64,000 nucleotides of DNA, taken from Fulvitalea axinellae (lineage in GTDB: Bacteria > Bacteroidota > Bacteroidia > Cytophagales > Cyclobacteriaceae). Of the stretch, positions 28,578 through 37,921 are shown in pieces; the first letter of the stretch is position 1; each line of letters begins with the position of its first letter. A model generated the notes under the pieces. It was not told the origin of the DNA. It made no database searches and worked only from the letters and a program-made list of their open reading frames with translations. The translations under genes were made by a program, and so were the position numbers. The stretch spans positions 1 through 64,000 of the forward strand of contig NZ_AP025314.1 of assembly GCF_036492835.1 (NCBI RefSeq). Reading direction: 5' to 3'.

Positions 28578-29639
28578 ATGGGAGATGACAAGGAAAGGCT
28601 GATGGAAGTGCTCCGGGAGTCGGTTAACAGAAAAAAAGAACTGTTTGACGATGAGCGGGCATGGCATGCGATCACGGCGAAAACGACTCTGAAAATATCT
28701 GAAAGAAAGGTATCTGCTCGTATTCTGCCTGCTTTTCGCTTTGTCGCCGCAGTATCTTTCCTTATCGTTGGATTGGGGCTTTTTCTTTTCTTGGACAGTG
28801 AGGAACATACATCGGTTGAGTTGTCGGTTTGGGGGTTAAAGCATGAGCCCGGCGCCACGAATATCGTTTTCGATGACGGAGAGAAGGTCTTTGTCTCTGA
28901 GTTGTTTAAAAAGAGGAAACCGTTTCCTTTCCGTTATGACTCGGCGAAAGAACTCTTGGCTTTCGATTCCCGCTTATCGGAAAAATGGTTTGGCCTTGTC
29001 AAAATCTCTGTAGAGCGGGGAAAGTTGCAACGCGTTTTGTTGCCTGATAGCAGTTTGTTGACGGTGAATTCCGAGAGTGTGTTGGCGTTTTCCTTTCCTT
29101 TTGTTAACGATCGCAGAGAAGTGTTTTTTAGCGGGGAGGGACTATTCGATGTGTCTAAAGATAAAAGCATACCGTTTGTCTTGAATTCTAATTTGAATAC
29201 CGTCCGTGTGTTGGGCACACGTTTTAATTTCAGGGATTATCCATTGGATTCTTTGGCCGTCACTAGTTTGGTGGAGGGAAGTGTGAAAGTGGAAAAAAAA
29301 GGCTTGGAGGATAACGGAAGAGTCCTATCGCCTGGGAATCAGTCGGTATATTTTCCGACGAAAGGCGGAGGAGAATTTGAGATACAGGATTTTGAAGAAT
29401 CCAGTGTGTTGGCTTGGGCCGATAATAAATTAGCGCTTAACGGTAAGCCTTTCAGAGAAGTGTTGTCAGATGTTGAAAGGTTTTATGACCTACGGTTCCA
29501 TTTCCGTAATCCTCAGCATCTGGAAGCCGAGATAATAGGCGTTTTTGACCGTGCGGAGAAAGTGGAATTTTTGGAGACCCTGCGGATTATGAAAGGTTGG
29601 AAGGTTAGATATGAGGGCAAAAGAGTGTTAATAGAATAG
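28578..29639 (+). CDS. FecR-family anti-sigma factor of locus 2
   Basis: The 353-residue protein has a short cytoplasmic N-terminus and one membrane helix at about 53-73 (FVAAVSFLIVGLGLFLFL). The FecR domain reads RVLLPDSSLLTVNSESVLAF, GEGLFDVSKDKSIPF and VLGTRFNFRDY. A DUF4974-like end carries KLALNGKPFREVLSDVERFYDL. It lies upstream of the second SusC/SusD pair and should couple transporter occupancy to the divergent sigma factor. The cytoplasmic part is shorter than in the locus 1 protein, which may affect sigma binding; that is inference. Confidence 0.9.
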   Translation: MGDDKERLMEVLRESVNRKKELFDDERAWHAITAKTTLKISERKVSARILPAFRFVAAVSFLIVGLGLFLFLDSEEHTSVELSVWGLKHEPGATNIVFDDGEKVFVSELFKKRKPFPFRYDSAKELLAFDSRLSEKWFGLVKISVERGKLQRVLLPDSSLLTVNSESVLAFSFPFVNDRREVFFSGEGLFDVSKDKSIPFVLNSNLNTVRVLGTRFNFRDYPLDSLAVTSLVEGSVKVEKKGLEDNGRVLSPGNQSVYFPTKGGGEFEIQDFEESSVLAWADNKLALNGKPFREVLSDVERFYDLRFHFRNPQHLEAEIIGVFDRAEKVEFLETLRIMKGWKVRYEGKRVLIE

Positions 29640-29929
29640 AAAACCACCCGTCGCCTTATTTTTCCAAAAAAGATTTATCGTATCATATACTCAATGCGCA
29701 TGGCGCGTTACCGCTTTATTTTTGAATCAAAACAGCTAAATCCTTTATGCGAACTTAAATCACCATTTATTCCCTAAAAGCGCTCATGTGTGTTGTGCCG
29801 GGCGCGGACCAAGATTTCAGAAATCTGACGGGTCCGAATAAGAAAGAAGATATCGACTGTATGTGATTTTGGGGATCGGATACAGACCGAACATCTCCTT
29901 TCCATTGTTTGTAACAAACTTCTGAAGTT
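29640..29929 (+). promoter_or_regulatory. fecR-susC leader of locus 2 with nested stem-loop
   Basis: The 290-base gap contains outer stem CGGACC/GGTCCG (29805-29810, 29831-29836) enclosing AGATTT/AAATCT (29812-29817, 29821-29826). No T-run follows. It is the positional equivalent of the stem-loops before the other two susC genes. No ORF is supported. Confidence 0.5.
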
Positions 29930-32900
29930 ATGAGAAAAAATCTAAAATCTCTATTTCCCTGTCCCAGGATAGGGCTCATCTTCGCTTTTTTGTTTTTCAT
30001 ATGTGTGTCTGGCGCCAGTGCCAGTGAAGATAATTCAAGCGCCAAAGAGAGACAGTATACTTTTAAGGAGCTTTTTGCTTTGATTGAGGACAATAGCTCG
30101 TTTGTGGTTGTTTTTGACAAAGCGGATATCAATTTGTCCGAGAAAATTAAGTTTGACGGAACAAAAAGACCGATCCGTAAAATCATTGAAGAAGTATTCT
30201 CCAAAAGATCAGATATAGGATACACGATTTACAATAACCAGATTATTATCCGGAAGAAGACGGTTAAAGAAACCGTTCCGAAAAAAGCTCCGCAACAGCA
30301 GACAAAAAAGAAGCTTCCGGGAATAGTGAAGGGAAAGGACGGAGAACCGCTTATTGGCGTTTCCGTAGCCGAAAAGGGAACCTCCAACGGAACGATAACG
30401 AACGTGGAGGGACGGTTTTCCCTGAATGTTTCACTCCCGACTACTTTGGTGTTTAGCTACGTCGGTTATATGCCGAAGGAGATTGAGGTAAAAGGACAGG
30501 CGACGCTGGAAGTAAGCCTGACACCCAATGTCAAGGAACTTGAAGAAGTGGTGGTAGTGGGTTACGGTAACAAATCGAGCAAATCCCTTACGGGAGCGGT
30601 AAACGTGGTTTCGGCTTCCGTAATCGAAAAACAGACCAGCACCAATATCGTCAGCGCCCTTCAGGGAACTATTCCCGGAGTGGCGGTATCGAGAACGGGC
30701 GGAGCGCCGGGCGAGGAAGGTTACAAATTCAACATCCGGGGAGTGTCATCGCTGAACGCGTCGGATCCGTTGGTGATTATCGACGGTATTCCCGGTTCGC
30801 TTGAGCAACTTGATCTTATAAACCCCTCCGATATCAAAGACATCACGATATTGAAAGACGCCGCGGCTGCGATCTACGGAGCCCGCGCGGCGGGAGGCGT
30901 GATGTTGGTGACGACCAAATCGGGTACGGGAGCCTCTAAAGTGACCGTAAACTCTAGATTTATGCTCAAGACTCCGGCTTTGATTCCGGATAGGGTTTCC
31001 ACGCTTCAGCATTTTGAAATGGCCAACGAGGCCTACGCCAATGACGGAATCGCCAATAGCCCTTTCGCCAAATACAGCGGTATACCTTTGGACGGCCGTT
31101 GGGTGGAAGGACCGTTTCCGGATACGCCAAATATCAAGATGATTGATAATGATTGGACCGATATTCTTTGGGGAAGTTCTTGGTCTCAACAGCACGGCAT
31201 TACTTACAGCGGCACTACCGACAAGACTAAATATTCCCTTTCGGTCGGTTATCTCAAAGATGAGGGAATGCTGAATTACGGTACCAACTTTTCGGAACGC
31301 TACAACGCCCGCCTTAATTACGAATTCAAAATCGGGGAACGCTTGACCTTGACGCCAATCGTAGGTCTATCGTATAAAAAGACCGAGCGCCCGAACAATC
31401 TTGGTTCGGTATACAGAACTTCGTTGATGCCATACAGTTCGGTACCGAAATACGCCGACAACGGCCTTCCGTTTGACTTCGGTGGATTCGCCAGCCCTAT
31501 CGGCGTAGCCACGCAAGGCGGAAAAAGGATGGAACACTTGATGACTGTCAATACCAATATCAAGGCCGATTACAAAATAATAGACGATCTGATATTGACA
31601 GCGCAAGCGGGCCTTAACTACACGAACAAATACGCCAACTCGTATTCCAGACGTTGGTTGGCCGCTACCAACGCCGCCGGCGACCGCACCAAGCAACACC
31701 CGAACGCCAAAGGAGAAAACCGGGTGGACAAAAGCGACAACCGGAGCGTTTACTCAAACTATACCACTTACCTGAACTATAAGAAAACTATTGCCGGCGA
31801 CCATAAATTCAACCTTATGGCCGGAGCCAGCAAGGAGACTTTTCGTTATGACGGATTTAGCGCTTGGCGTCTGAATACTCTTTCCGATGAATTGCACCAC
31901 CTGAAATTGGGCGATCCGGAAAAACAATTCAACAACGCAAGCACTACGGAGTGGGCTTTGGCCTCGGTATTCGGCCGTTTCGATTACAATTACAAAGACC
32001 GCTACTACTTGGAAGTCCAGTACCGGAACGACGGCAGTTCGAGATTTGTGAAAGATACCCGCTGGAAAGGTTTCAGCAGTTATCTGTTGGGTTGGACCAT
32101 CACCAACGAGAGTTTTATGAGCGGACAAAAACTGTTCGACTTTTTGAAGCTGAAAGCCTCGTACGGTAATTCCGGAAACCAAGCGGGCATCGGTTTGTAC
32201 GACTATGTTACGATGATCAACCAGGCGGGTTCCTATCCTTTCGGAATCGGCGGAAGCCAAACTCCGGCATTTACATCCGGCGCTATGGTCAGCCTGAACA
32301 GGACTTGGGAAAAAGTGAATATCCAGAACTTGGGTATTGAGTTCAAAATGCTGAATAACCGATTGTCGGGCTCTTTCGATGTTTACAAAAAAGTAAACGA
32401 GAACATGCTGATAGCGGTAACCTACCCGACCATTTTGGGCGCGGCCGCACCGAAGACTAACAGCGGTGAGCTGGAAGTGAAAGGTTTTGAGGCGGTACTG
32501 AAGTGGCAAGACAAAATCGGGACTTTCAGCTACTTTGTGGAGGCTACGCTTAGCGATTCCAAAAACAAGCTTATCGATTTGGCCGGTGCCGACACTTACG
32601 GAGCGGGAACGGTTAAAGCCCGCGAAGGCTATCCGATCAATACGGTGTTCGGCTACGAAAGTGACGGATTTATCCGGACGGAAGAAGAGCTTAAGGAATA
32701 CAAAAAGATGGAGGGCGTACAGCAAGACATCCGCATAGGCGATATGAAATACAAAGACCTGGACGGAGACGGCAAGTTGAACCCTTATGGCGACAACGGT
32801 GGCGACCTCAAAGTGCTTGGCGACTGGAATGACCGTTACCTGTACGGCCTGCGTTTGGGCGGTAAGTTCCGCAATTTCGACTTTTCATGCTTTTTCCAAG

Positions 32901-33313
32901 GCGTAGGCAAAAAGCTGACGGCCCTGAACGGCTCGCTCAGACCAATGGCCGCGTGGTGGGACCAGCCATATGCGCTGATGTACCACAACACATGGCACGA
33001 GACCAGAACGGACGCCGATTATCCGAAAATGAGTACGAGAGGCAGTGTCAACGGATGGAACTATCGTGTTAGCGACAATACGGTGGAATCGTACGGTTAT
33101 GTCCGCCTGAAGAACTTGCAGGTTGGATACACGCTGAACTCGGGCCGGTTTATCAAGGCCACGGGCTTAAAATCCCTGAGGGTTTACGTCACTGGTAACG
33201 ATTTGTGGGAGTCTTCCCCATTGCCTGAGAATTTTGACCCGGAAAAGGGCCTTTACCACGGGTTCTATCCATTTGCCAGATATATGGGAGGCGGTATTGA
33301 CATCACTTTTTAA
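29930..33313 (+). CDS. SusC/RagA-family TonB-dependent transporter with STN signalling domain (locus 2)
   Basis: The 1127-residue protein has a signal peptide (to about residue 34), an STN domain at about 42-105 (YTFKELFALIEDNSSFVVVF) and a carboxypeptidase-regulatory-like domain at about 130-205 (PGIVKGKDGEPLIGVSVAE). The SusC signature VVVGYGNKSSKSLTGAV is followed by the plug segment IKDITILKDAAAAIYGARAAGG and a barrel with a terminal Phe (GGGIDITF). The plug motif lacks one residue relative to the usual DASATAIYGSR spacing, reading DAAAAIYGAR. It should import a glycan different from locus 1, because the extracellular loops are unlike. susD follows after nine bases. Confidence 0.95.
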   Translation: MRKNLKSLFPCPRIGLIFAFLFFICVSGASASEDNSSAKERQYTFKELFALIEDNSSFVVVFDKADINLSEKIKFDGTKRPIRKIIEEVFSKRSDIGYTIYNNQIIIRKKTVKETVPKKAPQQQTKKKLPGIVKGKDGEPLIGVSVAEKGTSNGTITNVEGRFSLNVSLPTTLVFSYVGYMPKEIEVKGQATLEVSLTPNVKELEEVVVVGYGNKSSKSLTGAVNVVSASVIEKQTSTNIVSALQGTIPGVAVSRTGGAPGEEGYKFNIRGVSSLNASDPLVIIDGIPGSLEQLDLINPSDIKDITILKDAAAAIYGARAAGGVMLVTTKSGTGASKVTVNSRFMLKTPALIPDRVSTLQHFEMANEAYANDGIANSPFAKYSGIPLDGRWVEGPFPDTPNIKMIDNDWTDILWGSSWSQQHGITYSGTTDKTKYSLSVGYLKDEGMLNYGTNFSERYNARLNYEFKIGERLTLTPIVGLSYKKTERPNNLGSVYRTSLMPYSSVPKYADNGLPFDFGGFASPIGVATQGGKRMEHLMTVNTNIKADYKIIDDLILTAQAGLNYTNKYANSYSRRWLAATNAAGDRTKQHPNAKGENRVDKSDNRSVYSNYTTYLNYKKTIAGDHKFNLMAGASKETFRYDGFSAWRLNTLSDELHHLKLGDPEKQFNNASTTEWALASVFGRFDYNYKDRYYLEVQYRNDGSSRFVKDTRWKGFSSYLLGWTITNESFMSGQKLFDFLKLKASYGNSGNQAGIGLYDYVTMINQAGSYPFGIGGSQTPAFTSGAMVSLNRTWEKVNIQNLGIEFKMLNNRLSGSFDVYKKVNENMLIAVTYPTILGAAAPKTNSGELEVKGFEAVLKWQDKIGTFSYFVEATLSDSKNKLIDLAGADTYGAGTVKAREGYPINTVFGYESDGFIRTEEELKEYKKMEGVQQDIRIGDMKYKDLDGDGKLNPYGDNGGDLKVLGDWNDRYLYGLRLGGKFRNFDFSCFFQGVGKKLTALNGSLRPMAAWWDQPYALMYHNTWHETRTDADYPKMSTRGSVNGWNYRVSDNTVESYGYVRLKNLQVGYTLNSGRFIKATGLKSLRVYVTGNDLWESSPLPENFDPEKGLYHGFYPFARYMGGGIDITF

Positions 33314-33322
33314 CGCGATAAC

Positions 33323-35029
33323 ATGAAGCATCTAAATAAAATATTGTGGGCCGTGGTCATGTTGTTGACTGCGTCTTGCCTTGATAGGTTTCCCGAAGAC
33401 CAGATTTCAGAGGAGAGCTTTTTCAAAAGTCCCAAAGATTTCGAGTTGTTCACGAATTCCTTTTACGGAGCGCTTCCCACTTACAATACCAATGACTTAA
33501 TGTCTGATTTGGTAAGGGCGGGAGGCCCAAATGCGGTAAGTAACGGCACGAACATAGCCGTGGAATCCGACGGAACTTGGAACAATTCCTACGCCCAAAT
33601 CCGGAAATGCAATTATTTGCTGAACAAGGCGGAAGGCTTCGCCGATCAGGAATCGATAAAGCAGGCCGTGGGCACGACGAAGTTTTTCAGGGCCTTGGCC
33701 TATTTTAACCTTATGAAGAAATTCGGGGGTGTACCTATCGTTAAGGCCGTTCTCGATATTGATTCGGAGGAACTCAAAGCTCCGAGAAACAGCCGGCAGG
33801 AAGTTCTTGATCTGGTTATTGCGGATTTGAATGAGGCGATAAAGGCTTTGCCAAAGGCCAAAGACGTGGGTGACGCCAACCACGGCAAGATTACGGAGGA
33901 AGGCGCGCAAGCTTTCTTGGCCCGCGTGGCTTTGTTTGAGGGAACGTGGCGAAAATTCCGTGGCGAAAACGGAAAGGATCTTTTGACCACGGCTCAGCAA
34001 ATGTCAAAAAAGGTAATGGAAAGCGATCAGTTCTCTTTGTTCAAGAGCCCCGCTTTGGGCGACAGAAGCTACCAGTACCTGTTTTCGCTTGACAATGAGA
34101 AATCAAATCCCGCCGGCATTACCAAATCCGCCAACAAGGAGTTTGTCTTGGTGGCCAAGTACGATAAAGACACCCGCAGTGCGCCACGGAGCAATATGGA
34201 CATTACGCACTCCCCTACCCGCAAGCTGGCCGATATGTTCCTTTGCGCCGACGGCCTGCCGATTGACAAGAGTCCTATGTTCAAAGGGAAAAAGACGCTT
34301 ACCAGCGAATTCGAAAATCGCGATCTCCGTATGAGTTGCGATTTCCAGATTCCGCATAAGCAATATTGGAACAACTGGCCTTCGTGGTCAAGGGACTGGG
34401 CCATTCCGGACGAAGAGCTTGGCGATCCGAACACCAGCCGGGGCTGGCTGTTTTGGCACGAGATCTCCTGGAATACCAGAACCAGCACAGGTTACGGAGG
34501 CTACAAGCACTATGTGGAGGGCAAGAATAATTATCCTTTCGGTGGGGACTACGGCACGTTAAGGTTGGCTGAGGTTTACCTGATTTACGCCGAGGCTACG
34601 TTTGAATTGAACGGCAACATTTCGGACGCCGATCTGGATATGTCTATCAACAAACTGCGCGAACGTGCGGATATGCCTCGCCTGACCAACGGTTTTGTGA
34701 ATGCGAACGGTTTGGACATGCAAGAGGAGATCCGCCGGGAACGCGCCGTGGAGCTTTGCTTCGAGGGTTTCCGCTACGATGACCTGAGAAGGTGGTACAC
34801 CGCCCATGTCGAGTTGAGCAAGCCAATACTGGGCGTGAAGTTCACGGGGACGGAATACGAGACCTACGAGTTCTCCAAAGGATACAAAGGAGCGCTGGAT
34901 CCTGATGGATTTGTTTTGGTGGAGACTGACGCGAGCAGGCAGTTTAACAAAGACAAGAACTACCTTTTCCCCTTGCCTTTGAAGCAGTTGCAGCTGAACT
35001 CGAATCTGGAACAGAACCCAGGCTGGTAA
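33323..35029 (+). CDS. SusD/RagB-family glycan-binding lipoprotein (locus 2)
   Basis: The 568-residue protein has lipobox TASC, an N-terminal DRFPEDQISEESFFKSPKDF, and the TPR-like segment TTKFFRALAYFNLMKKFGGVPIV. The C-terminal RagB signature reads RRERAVELCFEGFRYDDLRRW, and the end is NYLFPLPLKQLQLNSNLEQNPGW (read in parts). It is longer than the locus 1 and 3 SusD proteins by about 60-90 residues, mainly in the middle. As in other SusCD pairs it should bind the glycan and hand it to the SusC encoded just upstream. Confidence 0.95.
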   Translation: MKHLNKILWAVVMLLTASCLDRFPEDQISEESFFKSPKDFELFTNSFYGALPTYNTNDLMSDLVRAGGPNAVSNGTNIAVESDGTWNNSYAQIRKCNYLLNKAEGFADQESIKQAVGTTKFFRALAYFNLMKKFGGVPIVKAVLDIDSEELKAPRNSRQEVLDLVIADLNEAIKALPKAKDVGDANHGKITEEGAQAFLARVALFEGTWRKFRGENGKDLLTTAQQMSKKVMESDQFSLFKSPALGDRSYQYLFSLDNEKSNPAGITKSANKEFVLVAKYDKDTRSAPRSNMDITHSPTRKLADMFLCADGLPIDKSPMFKGKKTLTSEFENRDLRMSCDFQIPHKQYWNNWPSWSRDWAIPDEELGDPNTSRGWLFWHEISWNTRTSTGYGGYKHYVEGKNNYPFGGDYGTLRLAEVYLIYAEATFELNGNISDADLDMSINKLRERADMPRLTNGFVNANGLDMQEEIRRERAVELCFEGFRYDDLRRWYTAHVELSKPILGVKFTGTEYETYEFSKGYKGALDPDGFVLVETDASRQFNKDKNYLFPLPLKQLQLNSNLEQNPGW

Positions 35030-35371
35030 TTTGAATGTGGGTATCGGATTGAAAGTGCGGTTATCGGTTAAGTACCTAATACGTGATACCCGATACTCAA
35101 GACAGAAAAATAGAATAGGCTAAATAGGTTCAATACAACTTTGGTTGCCCTGCTCCGTCCGAAAGTGTGATGGCGGGGTACGCCAAAGTAATTTTTAGTC
35201 TGTTATGCGCAGTGATGACAATTTAAATTTATTGATAACTGTTTCCGCATAATGTACCTGACAAAGCAATGTGCGCAGTCGATAAGACCAAAATTTCATC
35301 TAGTCGATTGTTTTTCAACTGATTAAAAGGGAACGGAATGCGGGATGTGTTTTACAATTTGTACTACTGAT
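35030..35371. other. Intergenic region between susD and the hydrolase of locus 2
   Basis: The 342-base gap holds a weak stem GGGTATC/GATACCC (about 35040 and 35086) and a loose repeat of the type GCGCAGT-GAT (around 35206 and 35272). No terminator with a T-run is visible, so read-through from susD into the hydrolase gene is possible. Confidence 0.4.
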
Positions 35372-36367
35372 ATGAGAAATTTTTTGTACTTGTTGGTACT
35401 CGGCGGTTGTTTTGCTTTCTGTCCAACCCAAAGCAAAGCGCAACAATCGGGATTGAAAAAAAAGGCCGAAATCCCTTATCTGAAGGGAGAAAGCAAGAGG
35501 ATATTTCCGGCAAATCCGGACAACCCGGGTCCGCAAAAGGGAGGCGAAAAATCTTGGTTTACCAACGACCATTGTTTTGTGGAGGACACTGACGGTACGT
35601 TGCACTGGTTTGGCATAAACAACCCGTACCCGCCAAAAGGCAAAGGCCTGTACCGTTACCATCCGTATTTGGGGCATCTGACCACCAAAAATCCCGAAGG
35701 CGAATGGAAACGCCTGCCACACGCAATAGACGAGAGTAAGGGTACGGAATACATTGGCGCTCCTTACGTGGTAAAACATGAGGAATCCGGACGCTGGGCC
35801 ATGGTGGCCGAAACTTGGAGAGACAAGCGCCGTTTGGAAGTCTATTGGTCCGATGACTTGCACAATTGGGAAAGCGACGGAAAAGCCATCCTTCCCGACA
35901 AGCTCTGGATATCGTCTCGTGATCCGCATATTATGAAAGGATCTGACGGAAAATACTGGATCCACATCGTTAGCACGGGCAACAAAGGCGTGAAACAATC
36001 GCAGGTTTTGCGGATCAAGACCAAAGACTTTGTGAATTTCGAAGACCCTGAAACCATTCTGGGCATTAACGATAACAATTGGGCTACGCTGATGGAATCA
36101 CCGTTTTTGGTGGAGCGCAACGGGCTTTGGTATCTTTTCTTCACCTACGCCCACCGTCGTTATGCGGAAACTATCGTGGTCGTATCGGATGATCCGGACC
36201 ATTTTGATTACGAGAAAAACACCTTGACTACGCTATTCGGTCACGCGGCGGAGATTTTCACCTACAAAGGCGTGCAGTATATCACCTCATGCGGGCCTGA
36301 GGATAAGCATTATTTGAATCATCAGTCCGTATCCATGAGCCCGCTTGGATGGGCGAAACAAAGATAA
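35372..36367 (+). CDS. Five-bladed beta-propeller glycoside hydrolase (GH43/GH32-like)
   Basis: Starting at ATG 35372, the 331-residue protein has a signal peptide ending near QSKAQ (an upstream ATG at 35345 adds only a non-signal leader). The mature protein has repeated propeller blades with acidic motifs in catalytic-type positions: SWFTNDHCFVED, EYIGAPYVVKHEESGRWAMV, SSRDPHIMKGSDGKYWIHIV and MESPFLVERNGLWYLFFTY. The RDP motif recalls GH32/GH68, while the PYV and ESPF motifs recall GH43; the exact family is unclear. It is the only enzyme of locus 2 and should process the imported or surface-bound glycan. A terminator follows. Confidence 0.75.
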   Translation: MRNFLYLLVLGGCFAFCPTQSKAQQSGLKKKAEIPYLKGESKRIFPANPDNPGPQKGGEKSWFTNDHCFVEDTDGTLHWFGINNPYPPKGKGLYRYHPYLGHLTTKNPEGEWKRLPHAIDESKGTEYIGAPYVVKHEESGRWAMVAETWRDKRRLEVYWSDDLHNWESDGKAILPDKLWISSRDPHIMKGSDGKYWIHIVSTGNKGVKQSQVLRIKTKDFVNFEDPETILGINDNNWATLMESPFLVERNGLWYLFFTYAHRRYAETIVVVSDDPDHFDYEKNTLTTLFGHAAEIFTYKGVQYITSCGPEDKHYLNHQSVSMSPLGWAKQR

Positions 36368-36408
36368 TCTCTTCATAGAAAAGTTGAGATGTGTGTGTGT
36401 TAAAAGAG

Positions 36409-36430
36409 CCGGCTTTATGCCGGTTTTTTT
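36409..36430 (+). terminator. Terminator after locus 2 hydrolase
   Basis: Stem CCGGC/GCCGG with loop TTTAT is followed by seven T. The same stem and loop sequence recurs after locus 3 at 48311. Confidence 0.8.
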
Positions 36431-36545
36431 GTAAGTGTAAGAAAGGTGTGGTTGGAGGTAGTGTTTGATTTTTAGTGACTTAGAATAAGTGTTAAGGACT
36501 TTGATTAGAATCTGGATTTTTAAATTTTAAAAAACATCCTTTAAA

Positions 36546-36785
36546 GTGAACATCATCAAATACCTTGAACGATTAGAGCATATGGATAGCCTAATTAGAA
36601 GAGCGGCAACGGGACCTCCCGATGTTTTCGCCAAAAAAGTCGGGCTGTCGAGAAGCGCCTTGATGGAATATATCAGAATACTGAAGACACTGGGAGCCCC
36701 CGTAGCTTACGACAGTTATTTGGGAACATACCGTTACGAGAAAGCCGGTAAGATGAGGATTGGATTTGAGGTGTTGGATGATTAG
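36546..36785 (+). CDS. Small helix-turn-helix DNA-binding protein
   Basis: The 79-residue protein starts at GTG 36546; a later ATG (36582) would cut into the first helix. It reads MNIIKYLERLEHMDSLIRR, then a winged or plain HTH (TGPPDVFAKKVGLSRSALMEYIRILKTLG), and then a short beta tail (APVAYDSYLGTYRYEK). Small stand-alone HTH proteins of this form occur repeatedly in Bacteroidota genomes, often beside mobile or glycan-use loci; their targets are unknown. It lies alone between locus 2 and the IS30-type gene. Confidence 0.65.
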   Translation: MNIIKYLERLEHMDSLIRRAATGPPDVFAKKVGLSRSALMEYIRILKTLGAPVAYDSYLGTYRYEKAGKMRIGFEVLDD

Positions 36786-36946
36786 AATTCTATCATCATA
36801 ATAGGCGTAACAGTTTTTTTGAAGCAATCGGATCGTTCCCAAAGTGTATTGTTTACGGGAGCAAGCGCAAATCAATTTTGTTGATAGCGCATGTGAATTA
36901 GCTCAAGCGAAAGTCAGCGGAAAGACTGGAATAAGTATGAAGGAAG

Positions 36947-36985
36947 TTAAGGCCGAATCGGAGAAAGTCCGCTATTCGGTCTTAA
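36947..36985. terminator. Long stem-loop downstream of the IS30-type gene
   Basis: Twelve-pair stem TTAAGGCCGAAT/ATTCGGTCTTAA (one G-U) encloses a second stem CGGA/TCCG. It lies 52 bases beyond the minus-strand gene's stop. A T-rich end is weak on both strands, so termination is only the most likely role. Confidence 0.5.
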
Positions 36986-37036
36986 GCCTCTGGTTTTTGG
37001 GCAATGTTTCGGATTTTGGCTAGGATTGGGCACACC

Positions 37037-37597
37037 TCACCTGGCCAATACGGTAGAGGCAGGCGGATGACCATTGATTTTTTTGATGATTTCCAGTAAA
37101 GTCTCCGTACATCTCTTGTGCGCTTCCATGGGACCAAGGGTAGACTCATCCTTTTTTATTCTGGCCAACAGCATTATGGGAATATCGTTGCCGGGCTGTT
37201 GGGGTTTCTCTTTGAGCTTATAGAGGCTTGGATTACGGAACTCTACGGGTAGAGAAGATGGCATCGAAAAATAACGGAGATATTTTCCGTAGTCGGAGTG
37301 CCAAGCTTTTAGAAGGCGGTCATAGTAACGGGGCTGGTCAAAGCGGATGGATGCGTTTGGGGTGGCTGTGGGAAAGCGATGACGAGTGGCGGTCAGAATT
37401 TTTCTCCCTTTGTAGAATTGATGGGCCTTATGGGCGTCGTATATTCCGTTAAAGCTATTGCGCCGGAGTTCACGGCTTACAGTGGATGCGCTTACGCGTA
37501 TAGTTCGGGCTATTTCTTGTAGTGTATAGCCCATTCTGCGGAGGTGCGATATGGCTTTTCGCTGTGAGTAATTGAGGTGGCGGTACACTGAAGGCAT
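37037..37597 (-). CDS. IS30-type HTH protein lacking the DDE domain
   Basis: The 186-residue protein begins with the N-terminal HTH_38 domain of IS30 transposases: YRHLNYSQRKAISHLRRMGY followed by TLQEIARTIRVSASTVSRELRRN. An IS30 transposase would continue with an integrase-type DDE domain to about 320-380 residues. Here about 120 residues follow without any recognisable catalytic motif. No inverted repeats were seen. It may be a transposase remnant or a DNA-binding domain reused as a regulator. It has a continuous frame with its own downstream stem-loop, which favours expression. Confidence 0.6.
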   Translation of the reverse strand: MPSVYRHLNYSQRKAISHLRRMGYTLQEIARTIRVSASTVSRELRRNSFNGIYDAHKAHQFYKGRKILTATRHRFPTATPNASIRFDQPRYYDRLLKAWHSDYGKYLRYFSMPSSLPVEFRNPSLYKLKEKPQQPGNDIPIMLLARIKKDESTLGPMEAHKRCTETLLEIIKKINGHPPASTVLAR

Positions 37598-37921
37598 GTA
37601 TGGGTGAGTATTTCGTTAAGGAAAGCAAAAAGCGGGCCTTCGTGATCATTAGAGGACTGTTTTTGGCTATGGCCAATGTTACCTTATTGATACCCTTGGG
37701 TGCGTCGTTATTTTTTTGCGGGGATATTTTAGGCTTTTATCCCAATATTTTGGATATATGCGGAATAAGGGCCTTGAGAGACCGAAGTGTTTTTTGGTAA
37801 TGCATACGGGCCCATGGCAAGGCTAGGTTAGGAAGTCGCTGTATGCCAGGTCTCTTTTTGATGCGGGGACAATGACTTTCGGGCTTGTTTTTCAATCTTA
37901 TGGAATAGCGGGATTCTGCCT
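37598..37921. other. Intergenic region upstream of the locus 3 sigma gene
   Basis: This 324-base gap lies between divergent genes. A 66-codon plus-strand frame (37600-37800) overlaps the likely promoter of the IS30-type gene and has no recognisable features; I do not call it. No terminator or promoter is evident. Confidence 0.4.

Noticed and set aside
37600..37800. 66-codon plus-strand frame with a hydrophobic stretch
   Set aside because: It starts two bases from the start of a divergent gene, has no recognisable family and no supporting signal.
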